From: Gammaproteobacteria bacterium
GTDB lineage: Bacteria > Pseudomonadota > Gammaproteobacteria > GCA-002705445 > GCA-002716945
Length of the DNA stretch: 6,385 nt
Assembly (NCBI GenBank): GCA_002728355.1
Contig: PBXG01000031.1
Span: forward strand, 1 to 6,385
Direction of reading: 5' to 3'
Shown: in pieces, positions 5,952-6,385 of the stretch
Position numbering within the stretch: the stretch's first letter is position 1
How the letters are laid out: each line of letters starts with the position of its first letter
Notes under the pieces: model-generated
The model's input: the letters and a program-made list of their open reading frames with translations, nothing else
Told to the model about the DNA's origin: nothing
Database searches by the model: none
Made by a program: the position numbers and the translations under genes

Positions 5952-6385
5952 TTATCTAAAATCTGAGTATAATGCTCGCATAATCTCTTCTGAGGCAATA
6001 TTGGTGTAAGACAAGTAGTTATTGTCTTGGACTTCAATCAAAGTCCCGTCTTTATCAACCGACATTACGAGATTAAATTTTATATCACTATTGTCAGATT
6101 TCCAAAATATAAGATTACTAAAAAAGGAATCAGTATTTTCCTCATCAACCTCACTTGCTGATATAGAGATCACTCCATCATTTTCTTTTGCAGAGTTGAT
6201 TGTTACACCAATAGTTTCGAGTGATCTAATTGTTTGTGGCCATACTCGCTCAAAAATATCTGATATATAAAGAGTATGGATACCGTTCTCATCGATGTTT
6301 AGACTAGCTTTACTCCTTGAGCCGGATGATTTTACAACTGCATAACCTTTAGATTTAGCCTCTTCACCACCCAAATATATATATA
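5952..6385 (-). CDS. bamC: BamC-like outer-membrane assembly lipoprotein, C-terminal part (5' end beyond window)
   Basis: Probable C-terminal part of BamC (NlpB/DapX), a lipoprotein accessory of the BAM complex that inserts beta-barrel proteins in the outer membrane. The frame is open to the right edge, with about 144 codons visible. A TTG at 6374-6372 could be read as a start, but there is no ribosome site and the frame continues upstream, so I treat it as internal. Visible features match a BamC helix-grip domain: DIFERVWPQTIRSLETIGV (an aromatic-containing helix), ENDGVISIS, then FFSNLIFWKSD, a strand pair with GTLIEVQDN, and a final helix EEIMRALYSDF before the stop. The signal peptide and lipobox would lie outside, so the lipoprotein nature is not seen. 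It converges on folE2 with only three bases between stops. dapA, often next to bamC, is not visible. Confidence 0.7.
   Translation of the reverse strand, partial: YIYLGGEEAKSKGYAVVKSSGSRSKASLNIDENGIHTLYISDIFERVWPQTIRSLETIGVTINSAKENDGVISISASEVDEENTDSFFSNLIFWKSDNSDIKFNLVMSVDKDGTLIEVQDNNYLSYTNIASEEIMRALYSDFR

Noticed and set aside
6022..6270. Plus-strand open frame of 82 codons opposite the bamC-like gene
   Set aside because: The minus-strand frame shows BamC family features over the whole stretch; the plus-strand product is Ser/Ile-rich with no family resemblance.
6361..6385. TTG at 6374 as the true start of the minus-strand gene
   Set aside because: The frame remains open to the window edge, there is no ribosome site upstream, and BamC proteins need an N-terminal lipoprotein signal that is not here.

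Overview
The window looks like a piece of an AT-rich, tightly packed genome from a gammaproteobacterium. Two things point there: the pairing of a YpjD-like membrane protein with a CorB-type protein, divergent from rpsP, and a BamC-like lipoprotein, a family typical of that class. Gene gaps of 2 to 12 bases, low GC and genes missing from usual neighbourhoods fit a streamlined, possibly marine lineage such as SAR86. That lineage guess is inference from memory of gene order, not something the sequence proves.

Layout. Bases 1-417 (minus strand) hold rpsP, encoding ribosomal protein S16, running off the left edge. Its C-terminus carries an unusual Ala/Pro/Glu tail encoded by at least three perfect 30-bp tandem repeats. 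Bases 418-614 are a divergent intergenic region with a good minus-strand -10 box and a 9-bp inverted repeat. From 615 to 5948 six genes run on the plus strand with almost no gaps, so they probably form one operon: ypjD (membrane protein), corB (CNNM/CBS membrane protein), xseB (exonuclease VII small subunit), dxs (1-deoxy-D-xylulose-5-phosphate synthase), queD (6-carboxytetrahydropterin synthase) and folE2 (GTP cyclohydrolase, type IB). Bases 5952-6385 (minus strand, converging on folE2 with a 3-base gap) hold the C-terminal part of a BamC-like outer-membrane assembly lipoprotein running off the right edge.

How the genes work together. folE2 and queD are consecutive steps: GTP to 7,8-dihydroneopterin triphosphate, then to 6-carboxytetrahydropterin on the way to queuosine in tRNA; the FolE2 product also feeds folate. 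dxs starts the non-mevalonate isoprenoid pathway and also supplies thiamine and pyridoxal precursors. The ypjD-corB pair and the xseB-dxs pair are fragments of widely conserved gammaproteobacterial neighbourhoods, but each lacks its usual partner: ffh is not between rpsP and ypjD, and ispA is not between xseB and dxs.

No mobile element, CRISPR array, tRNA, rRNA or clear new multi-gene system is visible. All genes belong to known families. The most unusual item is the repeat-encoded tail on S16; the missing ispA and ffh come next.
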